Assembly: GCA_963714255.1 (NCBI GenBank)
Contig: CAVQNU010000025.1
Span: forward strand, 43,383 to 107,382
Origin: Rhodovastum sp963714255
GTDB taxonomy: Bacteria; Pseudomonadota; Alphaproteobacteria; Acetobacterales; Acetobacteraceae
Direction: 5' to 3'
DNA length: 64,000 nt
Part shown: piece by piece, positions 35,623 to 44,180 of the stretch
Position numbering within the stretch: the stretch's first letter is position 1
Layout: each line of letters begins with the position of its first letter
Translations under genes and position numbers: made by a program
The notes under the pieces: model-generated
Databases searched by the model: none
Seen by the model: only the letters and a program-made list of their open reading frames with translations
Told to the model about the DNA's origin: nothing

Positions 35623-35742
35623 TTTGATTTCCTCCAAAGGTTTCATTGGCGTCGGTAACATAACGGTGAACGTTCAACACTGACAAGTGGCCCTCACAGA
35701 CCGTTGAACTCCCGGACCGTTGAGATCCCGGACCGATCGCCG

Positions 35743-37041
35743 CTACTCCTCCGCCAGTTTCTCCCGGCTGGCCCGCACCCGCGCCACCCGCCGCCCTTCC
35801 ATTTCCATCACTTCGAACAGCCAGCCGCCGAACACGATCCGGTCGCCCTGCCGCGGCACCCGGCGCAGCAGCGCCAGCAGCAACCCGGCGATGGTGTGGT
35901 AGCTGCCCTCGGCGGGCAGGTCGGGCAGCCCCAGCCGCACCTTCGCCTCGTCCACCGGCATCATGCCGTCGAGCAGCGTCGCCCCATCGACCGGCTCGAT
36001 CCCCTCGCCCGGCACCGGACCGGTATCGGCGGGATCGCCGATGATCGCTTCCAGCACATCCGCCGCGGTCACCACGCCCTCGAAACTGCCGTACTCGTCC
36101 AGCACCAGGGCCAGCCCCATCGGGTCCGATTTCAGCCGCTCCAGCGCGTCGAGCGCGGTCACCGTGTCGGGCATATACACGGGCTGGCGCAGCGCCGGGC
36201 CGATCGACAATTCCTTGCCGTCGAGGATGGCATCCAGGATGTCTTTCGCCTGCACCACCCCCACCACGTTGTCCACGCTGCCGTCGCACACCACGAAGCG
36301 GCTGTGCGGCGCCGATTTCAGCGTTGCCGCAATCTCCCGCGGCGGGTCGGTACGGTCGATCCAGGCGAGCCCGGTGCGCGGCGTCATGATCGCGCGCACC
36401 GGCTTGTCGGCCAGCCGCAGCACGCGCTCGATCATGTCGCGCTCGCCGGTTTCCAGCACGCCGGTCTGCTCGCCCTCGGCCAGCAGCGCCTTCAGCTCCT
36501 CCTCGGTGACGGTCTTCGGCTGCGCCCGATACGCACCGAACAGCACCAGCACCGCGCCGGAGGACTTGCCGAGCACCCACACCACCGGCCGCGCCGCGCG
36601 CGCCAGCGCCGCCAGCGGGCCGGCCACCCTTGCGGCGGTGCGCTCGGGTGCGCGCAGCGCCAGTTGCTTGGGTACCAGCTCGCCCAGCACGAGGGTGAAA
36701 TACGTGATCCCCACCGCGACCAGGGTGAGCGACAGGCTGGACGCGAACGCGCCGATCCAGCTCACTTGCTCCAGCACCGGCGTCAGCAGCGCCGCCACAT
36801 GGGCGCCGCCGAACACGCCGGACAACACCGCCACCACGGTGATGCCGACCTGCACGGTGGGCAGGAACAGTTGCGGGTCCTCCGCCAGGCGGCGGGCCAG
36901 CGCCGCGCCGGCCACGCCCTTGCGCTCCAGCACGGACAGCCGGGCGCGGTTGGCCGAAACCAGCGCCAGCTCGCTCAGTGCGAACAGGCCGTTCAGGGCC
37001 ACCAGCAACAGAATAAGGGCGATATCGACAGCGGCTTCCAT
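35743..37041 (-). CDS. CNNM/CorC-HlyC-type membrane protein with CBS pair
   Basis: Hemolysin-family (UPF0053) protein, 432 residues from the ATG at 37041. It has an N-terminal CNNM transmembrane domain (ILLLVALNGLFALSELALVSANRARL, GITVVAVLSGVFGGAHVA, YFTLVLGELVPKQLALRAPE), two CBS domains (VRAIMTPRTGLAWID; KDILDAILDGKELSIGP with LVLDEYGSFEGVVTAADVLEAIIGD) and a C-terminal CorC_HlyC domain (YHTIAGLLLALLRRVP). By family it is linked to Mg2+/Co2+ transport or ion homeostasis; hemolysin activity is not implied. A longer open frame upstream lacks a typical membrane start and is rejected. Confidence 0.9.
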   Translation of the reverse strand: MEAAVDIALILLLVALNGLFALSELALVSANRARLSVLERKGVAGAALARRLAEDPQLFLPTVQVGITVVAVLSGVFGGAHVAALLTPVLEQVSWIGAFASSLSLTLVAVGITYFTLVLGELVPKQLALRAPERTAARVAGPLAALARAARPVVWVLGKSSGAVLVLFGAYRAQPKTVTEEELKALLAEGEQTGVLETGERDMIERVLRLADKPVRAIMTPRTGLAWIDRTDPPREIAATLKSAPHSRFVVCDGSVDNVVGVVQAKDILDAILDGKELSIGPALRQPVYMPDTVTALDALERLKSDPMGLALVLDEYGSFEGVVTAADVLEAIIGDPADTGPVPGEGIEPVDGATLLDGMMPVDEAKVRLGLPDLPAEGSYHTIAGLLLALLRRVPRQGDRIVFGGWLFEVMEMEGRRVARVRASREKLAEE

Positions 37042-37223
37042 GGTCCTGATCGCGACGAAGATGTGCCAGCATACAGTGCCGGCGGCCCTTCGGCATCCTC
37101 CTGCCCGGCGGCACGGGGGGCTGCGCAACCGCCGCCGTCCGTGATCGGAGCGTGATTTTTCTCTCGCATTCTGATCCAATTCATGGTTTGTTAATCTTTG
37201 TCGCCTCCGCGGAGATGTCACGC

Positions 37224-37571
37224 ATGACCCAAACGCCCACTGGTACCGTCATTCCTTTCCCGCTGCCGGCGCGCGCGCCGGCCCCGCCGGCCGGCGCCAC
37301 CGCGGATCACGGGTCTGCCAATGAGGACGCACAGGAGCGGTTGCGCCGGGCGCTCATCGCGCTCAACGCCGCGCTGGCCCATCAGCGCGAGGCGGTTGCC
37401 GGCTGGCGTGGCGCGCTCGGCAATCTGCGCGGCAGCGTGCAGGACCTGAACGCCTCGCTGCAATCCTACAACGGCAAGCTGGGCGCGCTCGGCGAGCGGG
37501 TCGGCACGCTGAACACCGAGGCAAAGCGGTTGGAAGCCTGGGCCGACGGGGTCCTGCAGCCGCCCGCGTAG
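37224..37571 (+). CDS. small conserved-looking coiled-coil protein
   Basis: A 115-residue protein. The ATG at 37224 is chosen because GGAG lies 9 nt upstream; an ATG at 37215 directly follows that GGAG. The first 35 residues are Pro/Ala-rich and likely disordered (VIPFPLPARAPAPPAGA). The rest is a continuous predicted helix with heptad-like leucines (RRALIALNAALAHQREAVAG, LNASLQSYNGKLGALGERV), consistent with a coiled coil. No domain or localisation signal was recognised. It is divergent from the CNNM protein gene. Confidence 0.65.
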   Translation: MTQTPTGTVIPFPLPARAPAPPAGATADHGSANEDAQERLRRALIALNAALAHQREAVAGWRGALGNLRGSVQDLNASLQSYNGKLGALGERVGTLNTEAKRLEAWADGVLQPPA

Positions 37572-37619
37572 CCTGCGCTCCGGGATCGGGAAACGCTTGG
37601 GAAATCAGGCCAGCCGTCC

Positions 37620-38328
37620 TCACACCGACCGCGTGATGCCCCCGTCGATGCGGATGTTCTGGCCGGTGATGTAGCCGCTTCGGTCGGACGCCAGCAGCGC
37701 TACCAGTTCCGCCACCTCCGCGACCCGCCCGTAGCGGCCCATCGGAATCCGCTCCCGCACCCTCGGCTTCTCAGGCAAACTGTCAATAAAGCCTGGCAAT
37801 ACATTGTTCATGCGGATATTTTCGGCGGCATACCGGTCGGCGAACAGCTTGGTGAACGCGGCCAGCCCGGCACGGAACACAGAACGATGTCGGAAAGGCC
37901 GGATCAGGCTCCACCGCCGCAAACGTCGATATATTGACGATCGCGCCGGATTTTTGCTGCTGCATGATCGGCGTCACCAGCCGGGTCGGACGCACCACAT
38001 TGAGGAAATAAACCTCCAGCCCGTCATGCCAGCCCTCGTCCGACAGGTCGAGCAACGGCGCCCGCGGACCATGCCCCGCACTGTTCACCAGCGCATCAAT
38101 GCGCCCCCAGCGCGCCATCGCCAGGTCCACCAGCCGGCCTAAATCGTCGGCGGACTGGTTCGACCCGGTCACCCCGATGCCGCCCAACTGATGGGCCAGC
38201 GCCTCTCCCTTGCCGGAGGAGGACAGGATCGCAACGTGAAACCCGTCCTGCGCGAGCTTGCGCGCCGCCCCGGCACCGATGCCGCTGCCCCCCGCCGTCA
38301 CCACCGCCACTTTCCGTTCCGCCGGCAT
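37620..38328 (-). pseudogene. SDR-family oxidoreductase, +1 frameshift, atypical active site
   Basis: The first part, from the ATG at 38328, encodes a clear SDR Rossmann start (VAVVTAGGSGIGAGAARKLA, NSAGHGPRAPLLDL, GAIVNISTFAAVEPDPAFPTS). Removing one base near 37883-37884 joins it to SVFRAGLAAFTKLFADRYAAENIRMNNVLPGFIDSLP and the C-terminal end, about 235 residues in all. By alignment the catalytic YxxxK positions read S and R, so even the corrected protein lacks canonical SDR catalytic residues. It could be a non-catalytic or divergent subfamily member. The shift could be real decay or a sequence error. Confidence 0.78.
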
Positions 38329-38414
38329 CGTCCGCCCCCTGTCCCCGCAAAGCCATCATCCTGCCACACCACCCGCGACCGGGCTCGCCCGCCCGGCTAC
38401 ACTGCCACCCCAAC

Positions 38415-39017
38415 ATGCCCGACCTCATCACCCCGCGCCTGGTCCTGCGCCCCTGGCGCGACACCGACCGCGCCCCCCTCGCCGCCATCACCGGTGATCC
38501 GCACACCATGCGGTTCTTCGCCGCCGTCCGCACACCGGCACAGTCCGACGCCTGGATGGACCGCACCCAGGCCCATATCGACCGAAACGGCTTCGGCATC
38601 TGGGCCGCCGAACTGCCCGGCACGGGACTGATCGGCTTCGTCGGCCTCTCCACCATCCCGCCCCACCTGCCGGTAACCCAAGGCGTCGAACTGGTCTGGA
38701 CCCTCGGCGCCACCTGGTGGGGCCACGGCTACGCGCCCGAGGCAGCCCTGGCCGCCGCCGCCGACGGGTTCGACCGGCTGGATTTGCACGAACTCCTCGC
38801 CTTCACCGCCGCCGTGAACGCCCCCTCGCGACGGGTGATGGAGAAAATCTCCATGCGGCACGATCCACTGGGGAGTTTTGACCATCCCGGTATTGCTGCC
38901 GGGCATATATTTCGGCGGCATGTTGTGTACAGGCTTGTTAATAAAAGGAAAAAGAAAGGCCAGGGCTCTGCCCTGGACCCGCAAGGGGCCGACAGGCCCC
39001 TTGACCCCATTCGTTAA
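38415..39017 (+). CDS. GNAT N-acetyltransferase (RimJ/RimL-like) with repeat-encoded tail
   Basis: Acetyl-CoA-dependent GNAT of the RimJ/RimL type, 200 residues. It opens with LITPRLVLRPWRDTDRAPLA and contains the acetyl-CoA-binding region GATWWGHGYAPEAALAAAADGFD and the NAPSRRVMEKISM helix. The family end would be about HVVYRLVNKRK. The frame, however, continues into a palindromic element and adds about 20 residues (GQGSALDPQGADRPLDPIR) before stopping at 39017. The stop overlaps the convergent endonuclease gene by 4 nt. Acceptor substrate unknown. Confidence 0.85.
   Translation: MPDLITPRLVLRPWRDTDRAPLAAITGDPHTMRFFAAVRTPAQSDAWMDRTQAHIDRNGFGIWAAELPGTGLIGFVGLSTIPPHLPVTQGVELVWTLGATWWGHGYAPEAALAAAADGFDRLDLHELLAFTAAVNAPSRRVMEKISMRHDPLGSFDHPGIAAGHIFRRHVVYRLVNKRKKKGQGSALDPQGADRPLDPIR
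38956..39013. repeat. palindromic element, copy 9 (inside GNAT 3' end)
   Basis: Half-element: the core AAGGCCAGGGC-TCT-GCCCTGG, the linker ACCCGC, then AAGGGGCC/GGCCCCTT and GACCCC, ending in ATTCGTTAAG, which matches the central spacer of full copies. It lies at the junction of the convergent GNAT and endonuclease genes and is translated as part of the GNAT frame. Confidence 0.82.
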
Positions 39018-39766
39018 GAAGCCGCTACGATCAGCCCTTCCAGGGCCTCGTAGAAGTCCGGGTTGCGATCCGCTACCAACGCAACGAGCGTGTCGAATAT
39101 CGCCGGCAACGGCACCGGCACATCGGGACAGCCAACCTCGGTGGCACGCACCATCACCTGACCGGACGACGCGTCCAGCAACAACACATACATCCGCTCA
39201 TACTGCTCGTCGCGGCCGGCCGGGTCGTCGCGGCCAGTGAACAGCTTCATACGCGCATGCGCGTTCAAAAACGTCGAGCGCCGCCGCGCACTCCCGTCGC
39301 GGTTCTGCGTGCTGTCGGTCTCCGCCCCCGCATCGATAAAGAAAAACCCGGCCAGCACCGCATACGGAAACCGCCGGTGCAGCGTCACCGCCTCCATCAG
39401 CATGTCGCCCCGCCGGTTGGTCAGGTTCTTCTGGAAATTGCCCGTCCGTGGGTCGCGGAAATTGATCGACTTGATGGAAATGCCGAGCAGCAGACCTGAT
39501 TCCTCGGTCGCCCAGGTCACGTCCACTTTCTTGGCGCCGATCCCGCCGGCCATCCGCCGCTCGGCCCCGCTGCCATCCGCCGCCCCCGCGCGCAGCGGCC
39601 GCGTCCCGCGCATTCCCCGCTCGCGCAACTCCTGCGCGAACACCAGCGCCACCGCCTCCGACACCCGCTCGCTGTAGCGCTTCTTGGCCGCCTGCCCGGC
39701 ATCGTCCGGCGGCTTGGCCCCGAGCCGCGCCAGCGCCGCCGCCAGCAGCGCATCAACCCCCAGCAC
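39014..39766 (-). CDS. putative restriction endonuclease partner of the adjacent methyltransferase
   Basis: A 250-residue protein without a confidently recognised family. Residues 77-100 (GAKKVDVTWATEESGLLLGISIKS) look like a PD-(D/E)XK-type core with Asp82 and Lys99 on adjacent strands, the acidic position before Lys being Ser97. The next segment (INFRDPRTGNFQKNLTNRRGDMLMEAVTLHRRFPYAVLAGFFFID) fits the helix and strand after such a core. It overlaps the end of the N6-adenine methyltransferase gene by 14 nt, the usual coupling for a restriction pair. Restriction function is inference from position and fold cues; it might instead be an accessory nuclease-like protein. Confidence 0.6.
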   Translation of the reverse strand: MLGVDALLAAALARLGAKPPDDAGQAAKKRYSERVSEAVALVFAQELRERGMRGTRPLRAGAADGSGAERRMAGGIGAKKVDVTWATEESGLLLGISIKSINFRDPRTGNFQKNLTNRRGDMLMEAVTLHRRFPYAVLAGFFFIDAGAETDSTQNRDGSARRRSTFLNAHARMKLFTGRDDPAGRDEQYERMYVLLLDASSGQVMVRATEVGCPDVPVPLPAIFDTLVALVADRNPDFYEALEGLIVAAS

Positions 39767-41402
39767 GGCCTCTCCCGCGCGCCCGCCGTCGCTGGCTCAG
39801 CAACGCCCGCGCCATGCGCAGCGCGGCAAGCTGCCCATCGTCCAGCCCGAGCGCGCCGGTCAGCAGAATGCGGTCCACCTGACCCACCGCCCCGGCGGCA
39901 TCGCCCGCCAGCAAAGCCGCCTCCACCGCCGGCCGCGCCGCGCGCAGATCATCCGCCACCTCCCGCAGCGTCGCTGCGGACGGCACCGGCAGGATATCCG
40001 CCTCCCGCGGCTCCAGCTTCAGCAGCCCGCCGCCATAGGAACGCCCCACCATCTCCGCCCCAAGCAGAGACAGACTGTTCAGGAACGCCAGCGGCAACAG
40101 CTCGCGCCCGAGCCGCCGCAACCCCGGCCGCAGCGTCACGCCATACACTGAGTTCAGAATGAACACCCGTGCCTCATTGGCGAGCAGCCGCGGCCGGTCC
40201 TGGTTCATGTATGTCAGCAGCAGATCCGGCACCGCGCCCACCGGCACCCGCCACCAGGGGGAGCGCACCCGGCATTTATAAGCCTCATGCACGCGGCGCT
40301 GCCGCCCCGCCTCGATGCGCCGGCGCACCGCGGCATCGGCATCGTCGCGCGGATCGAACAGGAAACACGCCGCCCCCTCGGCCGCCAGCCGCTCCCAGGC
40401 GCGCCGGTCGAACGTGAGCCCCACCAGATGCCGCGACCCCGGCGGCGAGATCGGCCGCAAATCGTCCTTCGCCAGCCCCAGCAGCGCCGCCTCCTCCCGC
40501 CCGAGGCTGAACCACGCATTGTTGCCCGTCACCGCGCCCAGCCAGGTCTCGCCCCAGTCCAGCATGTCGGCGAACCCCGGCCCGGCGGCGATGTGGCGAT
40601 AGAGCGAGAACGAATCGGCGGCGATCAGCGCCGGGGTCCATTTCTTGCCGTCCTCCGGCCGGTGCTCGGTCCAGGCCGGCGCGTTCGCTTCGGGCAAAGA
40701 ATCCAGACTGCCGGCCTGATACAGCTCGAAATGCGGCGCGCCCCCCTGCCCTTCGGCCAGCAGCAGCACGACTTCTTCCAGCACCCCCGGGAACACCCGC
40801 GTCTCGAACAGGATCAGCCGCACCCGGGCAAAGCGTTGCAGCAGGAACCGGCGCACCTGGGCGGCGTAGTTCACCGTCAGCAACTCGCCCGGCAGCACCA
40901 ACGCGAGCCGCCCCTCCGGCCGCAGGAACAAGCTGGCATGGATGGTGAACGCCGCCCAGGAACTGGAAAGCCCGGTCAGCCGCACGCCTGCCGCCAGCGC
41001 CGCAAGCTGCGCCCGCGCCCGCGCCTCGCCGGAAAAACTCTGGTAGCGGACATAAGGGGGGTTGCCGATGACGGCGTCGAACACCGGCGCGGGCGCGCGG
41101 GCGAAGAAATCCACCACCTCGATGGCCGCTCGCAGCCCGTGCTCGGCCAGCAGCCGCGCCGCCTGCCGGGCCGAAGCGGGGTGGATTTCCACCCCATGCA
41201 GTTGCCCGCCGAGCCGGTCGGCGTGCGCGCCGAGGGTCCGCAGCCGCGCCCCGGCGGCGAGCAGGAACGACGCCTCGCCGCAGGAGGGTTCCAGCACATG
41301 GTCGGCCGGCGTGCGAATGGCCCAGGCGGCCAGATAGGCGGTGATGGCGGCCGGGGTGAAGAAAGCGCCGCGGGCTTTGCGGTGTCGGGCGGGATCGGTC
41401 AT
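39753..41402 (-). CDS. N6-adenine DNA methyltransferase, TaqI/Eco57I-like
   Basis: Gamma-class adenine methyltransferase with its own target-recognition region, 549 residues from the ATG at 41402. The N-terminus is KARGAFFTPAAITAYLAAWAI; SAM-binding motif I is VLEPSCGEASFL; the catalytic motif IV is NPPYVRYQ. The C-terminal half, with YMNQDRPRLLANEARVFILNSVYGVTL and LAFLNSLSLLGAEMVGRSYGGGLLKL, is like TaqI-type recognition domains. It overlaps the downstream putative endonuclease and probably protects the host site. Recognition sequence is not predictable by eye. Its promoter region contains a 198-bp near-palindrome. Confidence 0.9.
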   Translation of the reverse strand: MTDPARHRKARGAFFTPAAITAYLAAWAIRTPADHVLEPSCGEASFLLAAGARLRTLGAHADRLGGQLHGVEIHPASARQAARLLAEHGLRAAIEVVDFFARAPAPVFDAVIGNPPYVRYQSFSGEARARAQLAALAAGVRLTGLSSSWAAFTIHASLFLRPEGRLALVLPGELLTVNYAAQVRRFLLQRFARVRLILFETRVFPGVLEEVVLLLAEGQGGAPHFELYQAGSLDSLPEANAPAWTEHRPEDGKKWTPALIAADSFSLYRHIAAGPGFADMLDWGETWLGAVTGNNAWFSLGREEAALLGLAKDDLRPISPPGSRHLVGLTFDRRAWERLAAEGAACFLFDPRDDADAAVRRRIEAGRQRRVHEAYKCRVRSPWWRVPVGAVPDLLLTYMNQDRPRLLANEARVFILNSVYGVTLRPGLRRLGRELLPLAFLNSLSLLGAEMVGRSYGGGLLKLEPREADILPVPSAATLREVADDLRAARPAVEAALLAGDAAGAVGQVDRILLTGALGLDDGQLAALRMARALLSQRRRARGRGRAGG

Positions 41403-41460
41403 GCGGTCCCTCCTGCTGGCAAGCCGCGAGTCGGGCGAAGGATAGGGCAAGCGGCGGGGT

Positions 41461-41658
41461 GCGTCACGCGGGTGGCATGGGCGATTGGGGGAAGGAAGCA
41501 AGGCCAGGGCTCTGCCCTGGACCCGCCAAGGGGCAGTGGCCCCTTGGAACCCATTACTTTAGTAGCGGGGTCCAGGGGGCCACTGCCCCCTGGCGGGTCC
41601 AGGGCAGAGCCCTGGCCTTCCTTCCTTCCCCCAATCGCCCATGCCACCCGCGTGACGC
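41461..41658. repeat. 198-bp near-perfect palindrome, copy 10 (full composite element)
   Basis: The whole span reads nearly the same on both strands, with a centre near 41559/41560 (ATTACTT-TAGTAG). Over the outer 91 nt of each arm only about four positions differ. From outside in, each arm has 31 nt found nowhere else in the window (GCGTCACGCGGGTGGCATGG and onward), GGAAGGAAG, the core hairpin, ACCCGCC, and a second hairpin on AGGGGC/GCCCC. It occupies most of the 324-nt gap between the divergent methyltransferase and DUF2189 genes, so it must lie within or near both promoters. No other gene was found in this gap. Confidence 0.95.
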
Positions 41659-41726
41659 CCAGACCGCGCAGGTCTCCTGTTTTTGAACCGCCGCGCCGAC
41701 GCCCGGTGCTAGAAGCACCCAAAATC

Positions 41727-42557
41727 ATGGCGCACGCCGCAAAAAAGGGGGGAAAACCGTTGTCCATAACCCATGATGGCGCACCCGCGCCGCCCCTGCC
41801 CTATGCCGAGCACGTCCGCCGCGTCACGCCCGACCAGCCGTTCCGTTGGTTTGCCGACGGGTGGCGGGATTTGATCGCGGCACCGGAGGCAAGCCTGTCC
41901 TACGGCCTGCTGTTCGCCGTTTCCGGCATCGTCCTCACATACGGGCTCTGGCGCGCGGGGCTGATCTACATGCTGCTGCCGCTCGCCGCCGGCTTCATGT
42001 TGCTGGGACCGGCGCTGACGCTCGGCTTCCTGGCCATCAGCCGCGACCTGGAACGCGGCCGGCGTCCTTCCTTCGCCGGCGCGCTGCTTGCCGTGCGCAC
42101 CAACGCGGGGCCGATATTCTACGCCGGACTCGCATTCATGTTCCTGTTCCTGCTCTGGATCCGTCTTGCCGAGCTGGTTTTCGCGCTGACCTTCCCGCAG
42201 ACGGTCACGCTGGACGTACAGGGTCTGCTGAATGCCACCTTCTTCACCGTGGACGGGCTGACATTCCTGGCGCTGTTCATCGCCCTTGGCGCGGTATTGG
42301 CGGCGCTCGCTTTCGCCGGCGGAGCCTTTGCATTGCCTATTCTGCTCGACCGGCAGGCCGGCATGGCCGAAGCGATCGCGACCAGCTTCGCGGCCGTCAT
42401 GCTGAACCTGCGCACGATGGCGGTATGGGCGGCGATGTTGGTGGCGCTGACCGTGGCCGGCATGGCGGCCTGCTATATTGGCCTGGTGATCACCCTGCCT
42501 TTGGCGGGGCACGCGGCCTGGCACGCCTACAAGGCAGTCATCAAGCCGCAAGCGTAA
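41727..42557 (+). CDS. DUF2189 membrane protein
   Basis: Inner-membrane protein of the DUF2189 family, 276 residues from the ATG at 41727. After a soluble N-terminus come the family pattern RRVTPDQPFRWFADGWRDLIAAPEASLSYGLLFAVSG and about six hydrophobic segments (LLPLAAGFMLLGPALTLGFLAISRDLERGRRPSF). Function is unknown; the family is sometimes placed near cytochrome c oxidase genes, not here. It is divergent from the methyltransferase gene and convergent with the nickel transporter, 10 nt away. Confidence 0.86.
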   Translation: MAHAAKKGGKPLSITHDGAPAPPLPYAEHVRRVTPDQPFRWFADGWRDLIAAPEASLSYGLLFAVSGIVLTYGLWRAGLIYMLLPLAAGFMLLGPALTLGFLAISRDLERGRRPSFAGALLAVRTNAGPIFYAGLAFMFLFLLWIRLAELVFALTFPQTVTLDVQGLLNATFFTVDGLTFLALFIALGAVLAALAFAGGAFALPILLDRQAGMAEAIATSFAAVMLNLRTMAVWAAMLVALTVAGMAACYIGLVITLPLAGHAAWHAYKAVIKPQA

Positions 42558-42567
42558 CCGCGCGGCG

Positions 42568-43617
42568 TCAGGATCGCGCCTGCTCCACCGACACCTCGAT
42601 GTTATCATACCCTCTGGCCCGGTAGACCGCGGCGGAGACCAGCCAGCTAGCCGCGAAAATGCCCACAATCACATAGCCCAGCAGGCCGAAATTGTCGTTC
42701 AGTGCGCCGATCGCATCCCAGAACCCGCCGGTCAGGTTCAGCCGGTCGCCGATCAGCCCCAGCGCCTCGATGCCGCCGACCAGCACGGCCACCGCCACGG
42801 AAATCGCGGTGATGGTCAGGTTGTAGTACAGCTTGCGGATCGGCTTGACGAAGGCCCAGCCATAGGCCCCCAGCATCAGGATACTGTCGCTGGTGTCCAG
42901 CAGCGACATCCCGGCGGTGAACAGCGCCGGGAATACCAGGATCGACCAGATCGACAGGCCCTGCGATGCCTGGGTCGCCGATATGCCGAGCACACCGACC
43001 TCGGTCGCCGTGTCAAAGCCGAGGCCGAACAGCAGGCCCAGCGGATACATCTGCCAGCTGTCCCCGATCACCCGGAAGAAGCGGCGAAACAGCCGCCCGA
43101 GCAAGCCGCGCTGTGACAGCACGAGGGAGAAATCGTCCTCGTCGAAACGTCCGCCGTTCCTGACCGAACGGAACGTGCGGTACAGCGCGGCAAGAACGAG
43201 CAGATTGACGAACGCGATGGCAAACAGAAACAGCGCCGACATCAGCGTGCCGATCACGCCGCCAACATCCCGCAACGACGCGAACCGTGACTGCAACGCC
43301 GTCGCAGTGAAGGCGATGGCGACCGACAGCGCCACCACGATGGTCGAGTGCCCGAGCGAGAAGAACAGCCCGACCGTCACCGGCCGCTTGCCTTCCTGCA
43401 TGAGCTTGCGAGTCACGTTGTCGATGGCCGCGATATGGTCGGCATCGAAGGCGTGCCGCAGGCCGAAGCTGTAGGCCAGCAGGGAGGTTCCGAGCAGGAT
43501 CGGGTAGTCGCGGAAGGCGAGCAGCGCCCAACCCCAGGCGGCGATATTGGCGGCCACCAGCAGCACGGTGATGCCGGTTATCCGCTGGCGCAGGGTCAGC
43601 CGTGCCGCGCTCAGCAC
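42568..43617 (-). CDS. nickel/cobalt transporter, NiCoT (HoxN/NixA) family
   Basis: Inner-membrane Ni2+/Co2+ permease, 349 residues with about eight membrane segments. The family signature RHAFDADHIAAIDN (H-x4-D-H) in the second membrane segment binds the metal. Further motifs are LGHSTIVV, LGLLFGLGFDTATE and GMSLLDTSDSILML. It starts 39 nt downstream of nikR on the same strand, and a NikR operator precedes nikR. Nickel is therefore the likely substrate; cobalt cannot be excluded. No urease or hydrogenase genes are in the window. Confidence 0.93.
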   Translation of the reverse strand: MLSAARLTLRQRITGITVLLVAANIAAWGWALLAFRDYPILLGTSLLAYSFGLRHAFDADHIAAIDNVTRKLMQEGKRPVTVGLFFSLGHSTIVVALSVAIAFTATALQSRFASLRDVGGVIGTLMSALFLFAIAFVNLLVLAALYRTFRSVRNGGRFDEDDFSLVLSQRGLLGRLFRRFFRVIGDSWQMYPLGLLFGLGFDTATEVGVLGISATQASQGLSIWSILVFPALFTAGMSLLDTSDSILMLGAYGWAFVKPIRKLYYNLTITAISVAVAVLVGGIEALGLIGDRLNLTGGFWDAIGALNDNFGLLGYVIVGIFAASWLVSAAVYRARGYDNIEVSVEQARS

Positions 43618-43655
43618 CGGGCCGGCACCCCGGCGCGCGCTGCCTGCTGCACCGT

Positions 43656-44129
43656 TCAGCCGCCCGAACGCGGATGCAGATGCGCATGCGCGTGACCGGC
43701 GCTGCCATGCGGATGGGTCTCGGTGTCGATCACCAGCGGAACGAAGCTGACCTGGCCGTGGCTGACCCCGCGCTCGGCAATCACCGCCTTCGCGAACTCC
43801 CGCACCGCCGGCGCCGGGCCGCGCAGCACCGCCACTTCCAGGCAGCTCTCATGGTCGAGATGGACATGCATGGTGGCCACCTGCAAGTCGTGGTGGGCGT
43901 GATGCGCGTCGGTCAGCCGCTTCGACAACTCGCGGGTATGGTGATTGAACACATACGACAGCGTGGCGATGCACGCGCCGGTCACCGTGGTGTCGATGCG
44001 CGCGGCGTTAAGGCCGAGGCGCGCCAGATCGCGGATCGCCTCCGAGCGGTTGTCGTATTTGTGGGTGTCCATGAACGCGGACAGCGCGTCCGCGAATTCA
44101 TCCGACATGCTGATCGTGACCCGCTCCAT
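43656..44129 (-). CDS. nikR: nickel-responsive repressor NikR
   Basis: Ribbon-helix-helix repressor, 157 residues. The N-terminal RHH domain is MERVTISMSDEFADALSAFMD with NRSEAIRDLAR; the ACT-like metal-binding domain has the nickel ligands in HHTRELSKRL, MHVHLDHESCLEV (His, His, Cys). The C-terminus ends in an unusual His-rich tail (HPHGSAGHAHAHLHP) that could add metal-binding capacity. It is the first gene of an operon with the NiCoT transporter, and its own promoter contains a matching operator, so autoregulation is likely. Confidence 0.94.
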   Translation of the reverse strand: MERVTISMSDEFADALSAFMDTHKYDNRSEAIRDLARLGLNAARIDTTVTGACIATLSYVFNHHTRELSKRLTDAHHAHHDLQVATMHVHLDHESCLEVAVLRGPAPAVREFAKAVIAERGVSHGQVSFVPLVIDTETHPHGSAGHAHAHLHPRSGG

Positions 44130-44152
44130 CGGCTCCCGCTCCCGGCTCCGGA

Positions 44153-44180
44153 ACTATCTAAGGGTATGAAGAATTGTCAA
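44153..44180 (-). promoter_or_regulatory. candidate promoter of nikR-NiCoT operon
   Basis: On the minus strand TTGACA (44180-44175) and GATAGT (44158-44153) are separated by 16 nt, a good sigma-70-type -35 and a weak -10. It ends 24 nt before the nikR ATG. The NikR operator overlaps the -35 region, so bound repressor would block RNA polymerase. Confidence 0.6.

Noticed and set aside
40287..41726. Upstream extension of the DUF2189 frame
   Set aside because: The extension is antisense to the methyltransferase and reads through the 198-bp palindrome; family similarity begins only after the ATG at 41727.
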